Shown here: one piece after another, positions 43,215 to 51,496 of the stretch
Position numbering within the stretch: the first letter of the stretch is position 1
Layout of the letters: every line of letters starts with the position of its first letter
From: an uncultured bacterium
GTDB lineage: Bacteria > Bacillota > Clostridia > Lachnospirales > Lachnospiraceae
DNA length: 64,000 nucleotides
Direction of reading: 5' to 3'
Assembly: GCA_905215155.1 (NCBI GenBank)
Contig: CAJMPJ010000012.1
Span: forward strand, 1-64,000
The notes under the pieces: generated by a model
Seen by the model: only the letters and a program-made list of their open reading frames with translations
Database searches by the model: none
What the model was told of the DNA's origin: nothing
Program-made: the position numbers and the translations under genes

Positions 43215-43295
43215 CCGGACCATTAAGGGGGCTTATCCTGTGGGTCCGATTGATCCCAGGAGAACGGCCAATCAAGTACAGAGAGGAAAAAGCGT

Positions 43296-44900
43296 ATGGT
43301 CAAATCAATGTTTGCTGGTGTAGCAGGACTTAGAGCACATCAGTCGAAAATGGATGTTATCGGTAACAATATAGCTAATGTGAATACATGGGGGTTTAAA
43401 GCTGCAAATATGTCCTTTAAGGACGCCATGTATCAGACTACTTCCGCAGGATCTGGTGGCAGCACGGAAGATGGAGGATATGGTGCGGTAAATGGTAATC
43501 AGGTTGGATATGGCGTTACGACTGGTTCTATTTCATATGATTTTAGTACAGGAGGAGTATCTCCGTCTAACAGCGGTCTGGATTGTATGATAGAAGGAAC
43601 CGGATTTTTTCTTGTAGGGCCAATGATCAATGGAGGAACCATTTCCCTGGACTCAGAGGAAGCTGTAAAATCCAGCGGTTTATACCTGTCCAGAGTCGGC
43701 AAATTTAAAGTAGACCCTAACGGATATCTGGTCGATGACAGTGGTAACTATGTATATGGTTTTAAAAACAGTGATTTAAGCGGGAATAAAAGTTTTGATA
43801 CCAGTGCATTGAGTCCTTTAAAGATTCCTACCAATGGAGATATGGCAAATGTGTCTGGAAAAACATCAAACAATGCGTTAGAGACAGCTAAAAAGGCATT
43901 AGAGGATGCGAGAGTGGCTTATCAAAACGCTTCTTTAGGGTTGGCAGATGCCAGAAAGATAAGCATTGCTGCCAAAGATAAATATCAGTTAGAATATGAT
44001 AATAATAAAATTGCAGATAAATTAAAAATCCGCAATGATGCAAAAGAAGCATCAGAAAAAGCTTATGCCGCATGGAACAGTGAAACAGATCCGGTGAAGG
44101 CAAAAACATTAAAAGAGGAATATGAAACCGCTTTAAAAGCCTATGAGGATGCAGATGCAGATCTCCTGGTTGCTCAGTCCGCGCTTCGGAAATCACCTAC
44201 AGGTACGGGGTATACGGCTGACCAATTAAAAACTGCAATTAAAGCATATCGGGATGCGAATGATGCCATTCAGGGAATTCCGGAAACAGATGCCAATTAT
44301 GAAAATTTGAAAAAAACTCTGGATGATGCAAAGGATAAATTAAAGGAAATACAGACAGCGCTTGCAAAAGTTGATCCTGATTCAATTGAAGGAAAACGTG
44401 ATGCAGCTGTATTAGCAGAAAATGCGGCTGTAGCAAAAGAAAAATCCGCAAAAGAAGCTCAGACTGCTGCAGAAGCTAGTTATGCCAATGCTCAAAAATC
44501 CAACTCGAAAACACAGGAAAAAGGAGCGGTAGATCCAGATAGCCTGGCCAAGTTTGACAGCTATAAGATTCTGGAAGATGGTTCCGTCCAGGGAACTACA
44601 TTGGATAGTGTAAGTGTGATCATTGGTAAGATTGCATTAGGCGGCGTAACGAATACCGGAGGTCTTGAAAAGGACAGCGGGTATTATTATACAGTTGGAG
44701 CCAGTGCAGGAAATGTCAGTGTGTACGAGGGCGGCGGTACACAGGGAAGAATCCGTGGTAACGCTCTTGAGATGGCAAAGGTAGACCTTGCCACCGAGAT
44801 GACAGATATGATCACCACCCAGAGAGGATTCCAGGCCAATTCAAAGATCATCACTGTAACCGATCAGATGTTAGAAGAATTAGTTAATATGAAGCGGTAG
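43296..44900 (+). CDS. flgE: Flagellar hook protein FlgE with large helical insertion
   Basis: Hook subunit. The N-terminus (MVKSMFAGVAGLRAHQSKMDVIGNNIANVNTWGFK region) and C-terminus (MTDMITTQRGFQANSKIITVTDQMLEELVNM) are the standard D0/D1 rod-hook segments, and DCMIEGTGFFLVG is the family core. Residues about 190-408 (DNA about 43863-44520) are an A/E/K/D-rich, strongly helical insert with heptad-like pattern, where hooks usually carry a beta-rich outer domain. The total of 534 residues is long for a Firmicute hook. GAGAGGA precedes the ATG. Confidence 0.93.
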   Translation: MVKSMFAGVAGLRAHQSKMDVIGNNIANVNTWGFKAANMSFKDAMYQTTSAGSGGSTEDGGYGAVNGNQVGYGVTTGSISYDFSTGGVSPSNSGLDCMIEGTGFFLVGPMINGGTISLDSEEAVKSSGLYLSRVGKFKVDPNGYLVDDSGNYVYGFKNSDLSGNKSFDTSALSPLKIPTNGDMANVSGKTSNNALETAKKALEDARVAYQNASLGLADARKISIAAKDKYQLEYDNNKIADKLKIRNDAKEASEKAYAAWNSETDPVKAKTLKEEYETALKAYEDADADLLVAQSALRKSPTGTGYTADQLKTAIKAYRDANDAIQGIPETDANYENLKKTLDDAKDKLKEIQTALAKVDPDSIEGKRDAAVLAENAAVAKEKSAKEAQTAAEASYANAQKSNSKTQEKGAVDPDSLAKFDSYKILEDGSVQGTTLDSVSVIIGKIALGGVTNTGGLEKDSGYYYTVGASAGNVSVYEGGGTQGRIRGNALEMAKVDLATEMTDMITTQRGFQANSKIITVTDQMLEELVNMKR

Positions 44901-44914
44901 TCATTATAATGATT

Positions 44915-44939
44915 TGGAGAGGCATGTATTGCCTCTCCA
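44915..44939 (+). other. Intra-operon hairpin between flgE and flbD
   Basis: A perfect 9-bp stem, TGGAGAGGC (44915-44923) and GCCTCTCCA (44931-44939), with a 7-base loop and no T run, 15 bases after the flgE stop. It could stabilise the abundant hook mRNA or reduce read-through. Confidence 0.65.
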
Positions 44940-44958
44940 GATTTAGGGGGATCATGCA

Positions 44959-45162
44959 ATGATACATTTGACAAGGTTAAATGACGAGGAATTTGTGATC
45001 AACTGTGCACAAATTGAACGTATTGAATCCATTCCGGAATCCAATGTCATATTGATGAATGGCAAGCACTATGTGGTGCAGGAAAGTGTCGATGAGATCA
45101 TTGACCGGGTAGTGGAATACAATGCACGGATTTTAAAAGAGGTTCAGGGAGTGAAGCTATGA
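44959..45162 (+). CDS. flbD: FlbD-family flagellar protein
   Basis: A 67-residue protein of the Firmicutes FlbD/SwrD type: MIHLTRLNDEEFVINCAQIERIE, then SNVILMNGKHYVVQESVDEIIDRV. Bacillus SwrD boosts motor torque. This is distinct from the Caulobacter regulator FlbD. AGGGGG precedes the ATG at 44959; a nearer ATG at 44954 is blocked by an immediate stop. It lies directly before motA, the usual order. Confidence 0.9.
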   Translation: MIHLTRLNDEEFVINCAQIERIESIPESNVILMNGKHYVVQESVDEIIDRVVEYNARILKEVQGVKL

Positions 45163-45193
45163 TCCGTGTTTGAAGGAAAACGGGAGGTTGTTC

Positions 45194-46003
45194 ATGGATG
45201 TATCTTTGATAGTGGGGTGGATACTGGGGATTATTCTGATCGTTGTTGGGATCGGGGTGGAAAAGGTTGTTAATTTTATTGACGTACCCAGTGTTATCAT
45301 CGTTATCGGAGGAATGGCAGCAGCGCTTATTGCCAGTTATCCATTTAGAATGCTGGTCCAGATCCCCAAACATGTGGCAATCATGCTGGGAACTCAGAAA
45401 TACAATGCAGGTGAGGTCATTTATAAGTTTGCTGATATGGCACAGACAGCCAGAAAAAGGGGGCTACTGGTGCTGGAAGAGGAAGCCGCTATGATACAGG
45501 ATCCTTTTTTGAAACAGAGTGTGATGCTGATTGTTGATGCAGTAGACGCGGAACGGATCCGTGAGATTCTGGAGGGAGAAGTCAATGCGTTGATTGACCG
45601 GCACGAACAGCAGATCAGTATTTATGAAAAATGTACTTCACTGGCACCTGCCTTTGGTCTTGTAGGAACTCTTGTGGGATTAATCAATATGCTGAAGGGA
45701 GTGAATATGGACCAAGGTGCAGGCAGCATTGGTGCAGACATGTCACTGGCACTGATCGCAACCTTTTATGGCTGTATACTGGCCCATCTGGTCTTTGCGC
45801 CGATGGCAAAAAAACTTCGGATCCGCAATGAAGAAGAAGTAATATATAAGCAGATCATTATAGAAGGTGTGCTGTCGATTCAGGCTGGGGATAATCCCAA
45901 ATTTCTGGTGGAAAAGCTTTTCTCTTATTTATCTCAAAGCCAGCAGAAAAAATTTATGAGAGATGAAAGTACCGGGGGATACGGCGGGGATGCTGCATCG
46001 TAA
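45194..46003 (+). CDS. motA: Flagellar stator protein MotA
   Basis: Ion-channel stator subunit that pushes on FliG. The 269-residue protein has four TM segments (about 5-23, 30-50, 148-170, 183-205) and the family FIDVPSVIIVIGG. The cytoplasmic torque charges are in ARKRGLLVLEEE, and the channel prolines are in SLAPAFGLVGTLVGL and FAPMAKKL. These key residues are intact. The ATG at 45194 follows GGGAGG by 6 bases; an in-frame upstream start at 45170 precedes that site. The partner motB follows 39 bases later. Confidence 0.95.
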   Translation: MDVSLIVGWILGIILIVVGIGVEKVVNFIDVPSVIIVIGGMAAALIASYPFRMLVQIPKHVAIMLGTQKYNAGEVIYKFADMAQTARKRGLLVLEEEAAMIQDPFLKQSVMLIVDAVDAERIREILEGEVNALIDRHEQQISIYEKCTSLAPAFGLVGTLVGLINMLKGVNMDQGAGSIGADMSLALIATFYGCILAHLVFAPMAKKLRIRNEEEVIYKQIIIEGVLSIQAGDNPKFLVEKLFSYLSQSQQKKFMRDESTGGYGGDAAS

Positions 46004-46042
46004 AATGATTTCCGACTAAGAGAACTTAAAACAGGTGGTTAT

Positions 46043-46855
46043 ATGATTAAGAAGTATAAGAAACAGGAAGAATCCGGAGGCTGGCTGGATACATATGGTG
46101 GAATCGTTACGCTTCTTTTGTGCTTTTTTATCCTTTTGTATTCCGTTTCTTATGTTGACCAGAACAAATGGAAGATGTTAGTTGGAAGTTTTAAACCCAT
46201 TTCGTCGGAAGGGAGCGGTAACGATGTACCGCCGGTAAGTGGTAATGAGAGAGAGTCCGTCCAAAATGTTCCTTCTGAGAATGATGATATTACAGAGTTT
46301 GATCAACTTTACCAGGTTTTAAAGCAGGTAATTGAATCGCGGAATTTACAGGATTCTGTCGAGATAACTCCTGGAGATGACTTCACATTTATAACATTTC
46401 GTGATAAAGTATTTTTTGATGGAGACAGCTCTGTACTCCGGCAGGAAGGCAAAGAAGTACTGGACCAATTTGCGGCTGCTTTTTTGCGGGCAAACGGCAT
46501 GATAAAAGATGTGCAGGTTTTGGCACACACGTCTCAGGAGAATCCGGAAAGACCGAACAATATCCGCAATGACCGGATGCTGTCAGCACAGCGTTCCGCA
46601 GAAGTTATCATATATCTTCAAAGTAAAAATGCGATTTCTCCGGAAAAGCTGGTGAGTATGAGTTTTGGCCAGTATCGCCCGATTGCACCACTTGATACCG
46701 AAGATGGGAGGGCGCGAAACCGGCGTGTGGAGATTTTGATCACCAAAAGCAACACGGTGGAAAAATCCTTAGAAGAGTACTACAACCAGGTATACCATCA
46801 GGATCAGTTAGAAACGGACAATCAAATAAAAAGCGGGAGTGAAACAGATGGCTGA
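46043..46855 (+). CDS. motB: MotB-type stator/OmpA-like protein lacking the channel aspartate
   Basis: The 270-residue protein has one N-terminal TM (about 19-38) and a C-terminal OmpA-like peptidoglycan-binding domain (VFFDGDSSVLRQEGKEVLDQFA, and NDRMLSAQRSAEVIIYL, SFGQYRPIAP). In the TM entry the usual Y-A/S-D-x-x-T motif, whose Asp carries the proton, reads Y18-G19-G20-I-V-T: the Asp position is glycine (codon 46100-46102). The only nearby acid is D16, four residues toward the N-terminus. The reading frame is intact, and motA and fliM neighbours are normal. Either an altered conduction path or an inactive stator is possible. Confidence 0.88.
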   Translation: MIKKYKKQEESGGWLDTYGGIVTLLLCFFILLYSVSYVDQNKWKMLVGSFKPISSEGSGNDVPPVSGNERESVQNVPSENDDITEFDQLYQVLKQVIESRNLQDSVEITPGDDFTFITFRDKVFFDGDSSVLRQEGKEVLDQFAAAFLRANGMIKDVQVLAHTSQENPERPNNIRNDRMLSAQRSAEVIIYLQSKNAISPEKLVSMSFGQYRPIAPLDTEDGRARNRRVEILITKSNTVEKSLEEYYNQVYHQDQLETDNQIKSGSETDG

Positions 46856-47867
46856 AGTATTATCCCAAAGTCAAATTGATGCACTGCTCAATTCCCTTGC
46901 GGGAACGGATGAGCCGATCGATGAGATTGAAAAAAAAGGAAACGAAACGAAATACAGAAAATATGATTTTTATAGTCCTAAGAAATTTACAAAAGATAAA
47001 CTAAAAATATTAAAGAGCATATTTGATAATTATTCCAGGATTGCTGGTTCCCAGATTAACGGCCTATACCGGACCTCCAGTGAATTATCGGTTATTACGG
47101 TAGAGGAACAGCGTTATTATGAGTTTGGAAATGCACTGAATGATAATGATGTGCTGACCATTGTTAATGTAACAGTCCCGAATGCTCCTCAGAGCCCTCC
47201 TCTTTTAATAAATGCCAGTATGAGTCTGATGTTAAGCCTCATCGACCGTATGCTTGGAGGGGTAGGGGAAGAAGCAGACGTTGATGAATATTATACCTAT
47301 ACAGAGATCGAGATGGCTCTGTACAAAAAAGTAGTTCAGTACTTAATCGGGGCGCTGAAAGATTCATGGTCCAGTTATGTTGATTTAAACTTTGAATTAG
47401 ACAGGCTGGAAGAAAACCCGGGAATGTTTCAGGAAATTGGTGTCGATGAAACCATTGTGATTGTTGTGATAGATGTGGAATTAAAAGAATGTACCGGCAG
47501 GCTGAATGTATGTATACCGGGATCATTGCTTATGAACATATTTGCCATCATGGATAAGAAGAAACACAGTGCGATGGGCGATGAGCTCAAGAGCCAGGAC
47601 AACAGGCAGGAAATCTTTAACAGTATTAAAGGTTCTGATTTACTGGTTCGTGCAAAAGTCGGCGATGCTGTGATTACTCTTGATGATATCTATAACCTTC
47701 ATGTGGGGGATGTTGTCAATCTGAATACTCCAAAGGATTCAGACGTAGAGCTGTATGTAGAGGAACAGCCGTGGTTTAAAGGCCAGCTGGGTGTTCACAA
47801 GAGGAATGTTGCAGTACAGATTGATGATTTAGTTGATAAGGGAAATTACCAGACCAGTGAAAACTGA
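46848..47867 (+). CDS. fliM: Flagellar motor switch protein FliM
   Basis: C-ring protein that binds phospho-CheY. The 339-residue protein starts with the CheY-P-binding peptide LSQSQIDALLNSL (residues 5-17), followed by the CheC-like middle domain (FDNYSRIAGSQINGLYRTSSELS) and the C-terminal SpoA domain (LLVRAKVGDAVITLDDIYNLHVGDVV). The ATG at 46848 follows GGGAGTGA by about 5 bases; an in-frame ATG at 46839 overlaps that site. It overlaps motB by 8 bases, with no fliL between them. Confidence 0.95.
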   Translation: MAEVLSQSQIDALLNSLAGTDEPIDEIEKKGNETKYRKYDFYSPKKFTKDKLKILKSIFDNYSRIAGSQINGLYRTSSELSVITVEEQRYYEFGNALNDNDVLTIVNVTVPNAPQSPPLLINASMSLMLSLIDRMLGGVGEEADVDEYYTYTEIEMALYKKVVQYLIGALKDSWSSYVDLNFELDRLEENPGMFQEIGVDETIVIVVIDVELKECTGRLNVCIPGSLLMNIFAIMDKKKHSAMGDELKSQDNRQEIFNSIKGSDLLVRAKVGDAVITLDDIYNLHVGDVVNLNTPKDSDVELYVEEQPWFKGQLGVHKRNVAVQIDDLVDKGNYQTSEN

Positions 47868-47917
47868 GTCAGGGATTAAATAAAGTAATTTAGGATAATA
47901 AAAGGAGATGTAAAGAA

Positions 47918-48277
47918 ATGGCAAAAATATTATTAGTAGATGATGCAGCATTTATGAGAATGATGATTAAGGACACGTTATCTAAAAATGGTTATACGGA
48001 TTTGTACGAAGCTTCTGATGGTGCACAGGCAGTGCAGATGTTCTCTGAAATTAATCCGGATCTGGTTATTATGGATATCACCATGCCGAACATGGACGGA
48101 TTGGAAGCATTGAAGGCAATCAAGGCAAAGGCACCGGATGCAGCGGTTGTTATGTGTTCTGCAATGGGTCAGGAGAGCATGGTTATTGAAGCGATTAAGT
48201 CAGGGGCAAAGGATTTTATTGTAAAGCCATTTAAGCCAGACCGTATTCTTAAGACAGTCACTGGCATTATCGGCTAA
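47918..48277 (+). CDS. cheY: Chemotaxis response regulator CheY
   Basis: A 119-residue single receiver domain: acidic pocket LLVDDAAFMRMMI, phospho-acceptor Asp in LVIMDITMPNMDG near residue 54, CSAMGQE (switch Ser/Thr position) and the KPFKPDR lysine. Phosphorylated by CheA (not in the window), it would bind FliM and FliY. Its place between fliM and fliY supports the CheY assignment over a generic receiver. AAGGAGA lies before the ATG. Confidence 0.93.
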   Translation: MAKILLVDDAAFMRMMIKDTLSKNGYTDLYEASDGAQAVQMFSEINPDLVIMDITMPNMDGLEALKAIKAKAPDAAVVMCSAMGQESMVIEAIKSGAKDFIVKPFKPDRILKTVTGIIG

Positions 48278-48301
48278 AGCTGATATTTGAGGAGGGTACC
48301 T

Positions 48302-48748
48302 ATGTCATTTTTGAGTTCTATGAACATCAGTGCGTCAGCAATGACCGCACAGCGCCTTCGTTTGGATGTCGCATCTGAGAATATTGCAAATATTGATACC
48401 ACAAGGACAGAAGCCGGCGGTCCCTATCGAAGAAAAATGGTAGTACTTGAAGCCAGAAACGAGAATAGTTTTAAAAGAACACTGATGAATGCGGCAGGCA
48501 GAAGTCTGCAGCAAAGTACAGGGGGTGTCAGGGTTTCACAGATTATGGATGACACCAGTCCTTTAAAGTCTGTTTATAACCCGGAACATCCGGATGCGGA
48601 TGAAGATGGCTATGTGCAGATGCCTAATGTGGATTTGATCAAAGAGACCGTAGACAGTATGTCTGCAACCAGGTCCTATGAAGCCAACATAACTGCATTT
48701 AATGCCATAAAGATGATGGCTTCCAAGGCATTGGAAATCGGGAAATAA
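48302..48748 (+). CDS. flgC: Flagellar basal-body rod protein FlgC (displaced)
   Basis: Proximal rod subunit. The 148-residue protein has the FlgC opening MSFLSSMNISASAMTAQRLRLDVASENIANIDTT and the C-terminal VDLIKETVDSMSATRSYEANITAFNAIKMMASKALEIGK. It is clearly FlgC and not another rod protein. In almost all Firmicutes it follows flgB; here it lies between cheY and fliY, 13 kb downstream. GAGGAGGG precedes the ATG at 48302, excluding an in-frame ATG at 48287. Confidence 0.95.
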   Translation: MSFLSSMNISASAMTAQRLRLDVASENIANIDTTRTEAGGPYRRKMVVLEARNENSFKRTLMNAAGRSLQQSTGGVRVSQIMDDTSPLKSVYNPEHPDADEDGYVQMPNVDLIKETVDSMSATRSYEANITAFNAIKMMASKALEIGK

Positions 48749-48798
48749 GGCAAAGTATGGCATAGAGGGCTAAATGAGTATAAAGGGAGAAAAGTTGT

Positions 48799-50145
48799 AT
48801 GGATTCGAAGAATTTTAGCGCATTTGAGATTGATGCCATAGGTGAAATACTGAATATAAGCCTTGGTGCCTCAGCCACTGCAGTATCTACCATGCTCAAT
48901 GCCAGAGTTGATATTACTACGCCAGTGGTTAGAGTATTAACAAGGGAAGAGTTTGAAATTTCAAACCTGGAGCCGGCAGTAGGGGTGGAAATTACATATA
49001 CTGCAGGATTAAGCGGAAGCAATATTATGCTTCTTAAAAAACATGATGTAAAGATAATCGTGGATATGATGATGGGGATGGAGACCCCGGAGGAAGAGTT
49101 CGAGTTAAATGAGCTTAATATCAGTGCCATCTGTGAAGTTATGAATCAGATGATGGGTGCCTCTGCAACAGCGCTTTCTGAATTTTTGACGAAGGCAGTG
49201 AATATTTCCACTCCCAGTTCTTTTGAAATTGGGGATATAGATGATTTTAAGAAAAAATATTACGACGAAAACGAAATAATGGTCGTAGTAGGATTTACAT
49301 TAAAGATTGCGGACCGTTTGGAGAGTGAATTTATTAACGTAATGCCTCCGAGCCTTGCAAAAGAACTGGTTGGCGGATTCTTTACCCAGGAAACACAGGA
49401 TTCAGAACCGGAACCATTGAAGGAATCTGAAAAACCGGCCCCATCTTCAGGCAGCGGCATTTTGTCTCAGGATGAGATTGAAAAGCTTTTATCCGGCGGT
49501 GCAGCCCAGGAATCAAAGCCAGAACCGGAACCACAGCCAAAAGCTGAACCACAGCCGGCTGGGGGATCGTCAGGCGGTACACTGTCTCAGGCAGAGATCG
49601 AAAGTCTTCTGGCTGGCAGCAAAATCGCAGAGGAGCCAAAACCGGTACAGCCAACAGCATCAGCTGCTGCACCTATTGCAGGAGGACAGATGCCAGGTGT
49701 AGACCAATCATCCATACAGCAGTTAATGAGCCAGATACAGATGCAGCAGCAAATGATGAACCAGATGCAGCAGATGATATTGCAGCTGCAGAATGATCAG
49801 CAGAACATAAGCAAGGAAGTAGCTGCTCCGAAAACAATCAATGTAAAACCGGTTCCTCAAAAGAATTTACAGGATAAAGCCGGTAATTATGAGGAACAGG
49901 AAGAAAACCGTGAATTGATCATGGGAGTGCCGCTGGAGGTTTCCGTAGAAATAGGAAGAACCAGAAAGCTGGTGAAAGATATCCTGGAATTTACAAAAGG
50001 ATCTCTGGTTGTTCTTGATAAATTGGCAGGTGATCAGGTTGATTTATACGTAAATGGACGCTGCATCGCCAAAGGGGACGTTGTTGTTGTCGATGACAAT
50101 TTTGGAATTCGGATTACGGAAATCGTAAAAGGGAATATGATGTAG
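48799..50145 (+). CDS. fliY: FliY, CheC-like phosphatase fused to FliN-type switch domain
   Basis: C-ring component and CheY-P phosphatase. The 448-residue protein has two CheC-type active sites, D12-xxx-E16-xx-N19 and S109-xxx-E113-xx-N116, both intact. A long P/E/Q-rich linker (about 200-365) and a C-terminal SpoA/FliN domain (VPLEVSVEIGRTRKLVKDILEFTKGSLVVLD, about 378-445) follow. The linker holds two CheY-binding-like peptides, LSQDEIEKLLSGG (about 222-234) and LSQAEIESLLAGS (about 262-274), resembling the FliM N-terminus. It is followed by fliO. Confidence 0.94.
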   Translation: MDSKNFSAFEIDAIGEILNISLGASATAVSTMLNARVDITTPVVRVLTREEFEISNLEPAVGVEITYTAGLSGSNIMLLKKHDVKIIVDMMMGMETPEEEFELNELNISAICEVMNQMMGASATALSEFLTKAVNISTPSSFEIGDIDDFKKKYYDENEIMVVVGFTLKIADRLESEFINVMPPSLAKELVGGFFTQETQDSEPEPLKESEKPAPSSGSGILSQDEIEKLLSGGAAQESKPEPEPQPKAEPQPAGGSSGGTLSQAEIESLLAGSKIAEEPKPVQPTASAAAPIAGGQMPGVDQSSIQQLMSQIQMQQQMMNQMQQMILQLQNDQQNISKEVAAPKTINVKPVPQKNLQDKAGNYEEQEENRELIMGVPLEVSVEIGRTRKLVKDILEFTKGSLVVLDKLAGDQVDLYVNGRCIAKGDVVVVDDNFGIRITEIVKGNMM

Positions 50146-50162
50146 AGAGGAAGTGGCAGTCG

Positions 50163-50522
50163 TTGAACAGTGTGATAAGTCTGGCATCGGTATTGATTCT
50201 TACCATTCTGATTCTTTACTTAAGCTATGTATTTACAAAGAGTCTGGGGAAGGGCATCGGATTAAGACGTGGGGGAACAGGTATGCAGATGCTGGACAGG
50301 CTTCCGCTGGGACAGGATAAAGCGGTTGCAGTTGTTCGGCTGGGCAGTCACTATTACCTCATTGGTATCGCATCTTCACAGATTACGCTTCTTGCGGAGG
50401 TAGCAGAAGAAGACATCAATTTGGAAACCGTTGGAGCCTCACTGCCTGAAGGCGGAGAAGGATATCCTGATTTTAAAAAATTATTAAAGAAATATACAGA
50501 CAGACACAGGAAAGATGAGTAA
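50163..50522 (+). CDS. fliO: Flagellar biosynthesis protein FliO
   Basis: Small membrane factor that helps assemble FliP in the export gate. The 119-residue protein has one N-terminal TM (about 6-25) and a cytoplasmic beta domain with MLDRLPLGQDKAVAVVRLGSHYYLIGIASSQITLLAEV, the FliO/FliZ pattern. It uses a TTG start at 50163 with AGAGGAAG 9 bases upstream; a GTG four codons on is the alternative. It is immediately upstream of fliP. Confidence 0.88.
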   Translation: MNSVISLASVLILTILILYLSYVFTKSLGKGIGLRRGGTGMQMLDRLPLGQDKAVAVVRLGSHYYLIGIASSQITLLAEVAEEDINLETVGASLPEGGEGYPDFKKLLKKYTDRHRKDE

Positions 50523-50533
50523 GGAGGAACAGA

Positions 50534-51196
50534 ATGAATACAGATGCCTTGATTAATATTAATGGCGGCCGGGTACCGACCCTCGAGCTTTTTCTCATTC
50601 TGACCATCATATCATTGATGCCTTCTATCTTAGTGATGATGACATCCTTTACAAGGATTGTCATTATCTTGTCTTTTACCAGAAATGCACTTGGAATTCA
50701 GCAAACACCTCCGAACATGGTATTGGTGGGAATCGCATTGTTCTTAACGCTGTTCATTATGGACCCTGTAATTAAAGATATCAACACCAATGCATACCAG
50801 CCCTATGTACGGGAAGAGATAAAACAGGAAGAGGCGCTGAAGCGGGCAGAGGTTCCCTTAAAAAGGTTTATGCTGAAGCAGACAGAAACAGAAACCTTAA
50901 ATGTTTTTGTGGATCTCTCAAAAATAGAAAAGCCTGAGAATTTGGAAGACCTTCCGATGACAGTTGTAATTCCCTCATTTATGACTTCTGAGCTGAAAAG
51001 AGCATTTACAGCAGGATTTATGATTTTTCTGCCGTTTATGCTGGTGGATATTATTGTATCCAGTACGCTGATGTCCATGGGTATGGTAATGCTTCCGCCG
51101 GCGATGATCTCCCTTCCCTTTAAGCTTCTTTTATTTGTGACGGTCAATGGCTGGGAACTGTTGTTTACAAATCTGGTTAAAAGTTTTCATTACTGA
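50534..51196 (+). CDS. fliP: Flagellar export gate protein FliP
   Basis: Core of the type III export channel (FliP5-Q4-R1). The 220-residue membrane protein shows the conserved LMPSILVMMTSFTRIVIILSFTRNALGIQQTPPNMVLVGIALFLTLFIMDP-type sequence in its first half and FLPFMLVDIIVSSTLMSMGMVMLPPAMISLPFKLLLFV-type helices at the end. Short segments such as SFTRIVIILSF and VDIIVSS are diagnostic. There is no cleaved signal peptide. AAGGAGGA precedes the ATG. Confidence 0.96.
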   Translation: MNTDALININGGRVPTLELFLILTIISLMPSILVMMTSFTRIVIILSFTRNALGIQQTPPNMVLVGIALFLTLFIMDPVIKDINTNAYQPYVREEIKQEEALKRAEVPLKRFMLKQTETETLNVFVDLSKIEKPENLEDLPMTVVIPSFMTSELKRAFTAGFMIFLPFMLVDIIVSSTLMSMGMVMLPPAMISLPFKLLLFVTVNGWELLFTNLVKSFHY

Positions 51197-51210
51197 CAGG
51201 AGGAATTTAA

Positions 51211-51471
51211 ATGACAGAAGTTGCGCTTAGCAGCCTGATGTATGAGATGTTTGGGGCAGCAGTTAAACTTGCAGGTCCCATTTTGGTAGTAAGTATGGTA
51301 ATTGGTATTTTGATATCAATTTTGCAGGCAGCCACACAGATTCACGAGCAGACCATCACGTTTGTACCCAAGCTGCTGGTAATCGGACTGATGCTTCTGA
51401 TTATGGGAGGCAATATGATGGAAATGCTTAGTGATTATACGATACATATTTTTAACACTATGCTGGGCTAG
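51211..51471 (+). CDS. fliQ: Flagellar export gate protein FliQ
   Basis: An 86-residue export-gate protein with two TM segments (about 18-38 and 50-72) and the family pair GILISILQAATQIHEQTITFVPK and MLSDYTIHIFN. It lies between fliP and fliR with an AGGAGGA site. Its stop codon is followed 25 bases later by the fliR start. Confidence 0.95.
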   Translation: MTEVALSSLMYEMFGAAVKLAGPILVVSMVIGILISILQAATQIHEQTITFVPKLLVIGLMLLIMGGNMMEMLSDYTIHIFNTMLG

Positions 51472-51496
51472 ATGAAAGCAGGAGAGGAAGATTTAA

